Assembly (NCBI RefSeq): GCF_024623785.1
Contig: NZ_JANKBZ010000005.1
Span: 310,001 to 374,000, forward strand
DNA from: Archangium lipolyticum
GTDB taxonomy: Bacteria > Myxococcota > Myxococcia > Myxococcales > Myxococcaceae
DNA: 64,000 nucleotides
Reading direction: 5' to 3'
Under the pieces are notes generated by a model, which was given only the letters and a program-made list of their open reading frames with translations, searched no databases and was not told the origin of the DNA. Of the stretch, positions 63,497 to 64,000 are shown in pieces. The translations under genes were made by a program, and so were the position numbers. How positions within the stretch are numbered: position 1 is the first letter of the stretch; each line of letters starts with the position of its first letter.

Positions 63497-64000
63497 CTAC
63501 TGGGGCCTCGGCTCGTCCTTCCAGAGCGCGAAGCCGCCGAGCAATCCGGCGATGTTCTCGGTGATCGTCACGTTCTTGGGCAGCGGGAAGTTGATGAGCT
63601 GGGCGTTGCCGCCACCCAGGTAGATGTGGCGCGGGTTCCAGATGGGTTGGATCTGCTCCAGCACCCGTTGCACGTGCTTGTTCCACTTCTTGGCGCCGAC
63701 CCGCTTCAGCGCGGCGTCGCCCACGTACTCCTCATAGGTCTTCTCGTGCCGGAACGGATGGTGGGCGAGCTCCAGGTTGGGCACGTACTTGCCATCGATG
63801 TACAGCGCGCAGCCCAGGCCGGTGCCGAGGGTGAGGACCATCTCCACCCCACGTCCCTCGATGACCCCGAATCCCTGGACGCCGGCGTCATTGAGCACGC
63901 GGGTCGGGCGGCCGGTCGCCTTGCTCAGGGCCTGAGCGAGGTCGAATCCCTCCCAATCCTTGTGGAGGTTGTGGGCCGTCTGCGTCACCCCTTCCTCCAC
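63497..64000 (-). CDS. ppgK: polyphosphate glucokinase-like ROK protein, N-terminus beyond the window
   Basis: The last 167 residues of a ROK-family kinase; the frame continues past base 64000. The family pattern VLNDAGVQGFG, TLGTGLGCALYIDGKYVPNLELAHHPFR, KTYEEYVGDAAL and IYLGGGNAQLI matches polyphosphate-dependent glucokinases, which phosphorylate glucose with polyphosphate or ATP. The N-terminal phosphate-binding motif is not in view. Confidence 0.85.
   Translation of the reverse strand: MEEGVTQTAHNLHKDWEGFDLAQALSKATGRPTRVLNDAGVQGFGVIEGRGVEMVLTLGTGLGCALYIDGKYVPNLELAHHPFRHEKTYEEYVGDAALKRVGAKKWNKHVQRVLEQIQPIWNPRHIYLGGGNAQLINFPLPKNVTITENIAGLLGGFALWKDEPRPQ

Overview
The window reads as chromosomal DNA of a myxobacterium, most likely the Archangium/Cystobacter/Myxococcus side of the order. 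The reasons are very high GC with strong third-position bias, a DUF2381 (Myxococcus paralogous family) gene, an AgmX/PglI-type protein, many hybrid kinases and lone signalling domains, and a large iterative synthase locus. No rRNA, tRNA, CRISPR array or insertion sequence was seen.

Layout. 1-2.9 kb: the tail of a possible nuclease-type protein cut by the window edge, an unknown neighbour, a lipoprotein and a DUF2381 protein. 3-10 kb: radA, a small membrane protein, then a biotin operon (bioB-bioF-bioD, a small ORF, and a fold-type I aminotransferase). 10-14 kb: a three-gene phosphorelay (PAS kinase, Rcp1-like receiver, receiver-kinase-receiver hybrid). 14-20 kb: OPT transporter, FAD monooxygenase, membrane chemoreceptor. 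20-32.4 kb: a four-gene synthase operon on the minus strand. 32.8-46 kb: an orphan gspG, DUF5335, a binding-protein/TPR pair, pckG, an SLC13 carrier, a hybrid kinase, miaE, GNAT, an AgmX/PglI-like protein and gluQ. 45-55 kb: phosphoesterase, geranylgeranyl-reductase-like flavoprotein, HPt, rlmN, flavoprotein plus GCS2 ligase, receiver-GGDEF, RDD and LytTR proteins. 55-63 kb: a P450, then the exonuclease/ligase/helicase/PdeM DNA-damage cluster. The window ends inside a polyphosphate-glucokinase-like gene.

The most unusual locus is the operon 32371-19897. It is related to PUFA/HglE-type iterative polyketide synthases, but its layout is KS*-KS-AT-(carrier-like)-ACP-ACP-(carrier-like) / free DH-like protein / KS*-KS-KR-DH / Sfp-type PPTase. 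In both large proteins the first ketosynthase has lost its cysteine (Phe in one, Thr in the other). Both canonical ACPs carry Thr where the phosphopantetheine Ser is expected, and a degenerate carrier-like domain just after the AT has a Ser at that place. No ER, TE or release domain is present. The genes overlap or nearly touch and end in their own PPTase, so they probably work as one machine.

The second notable structure is a family of about 35-bp palindromic repeats (four copies: two in the biotin operon, two at the start of the DNA-repair helicase gene). All have the same orientation relative to the gene and the same reading frame, and encode a Pro-rich/Gly-Glu-Gly peptide. At least three copies appear to be truly translated.
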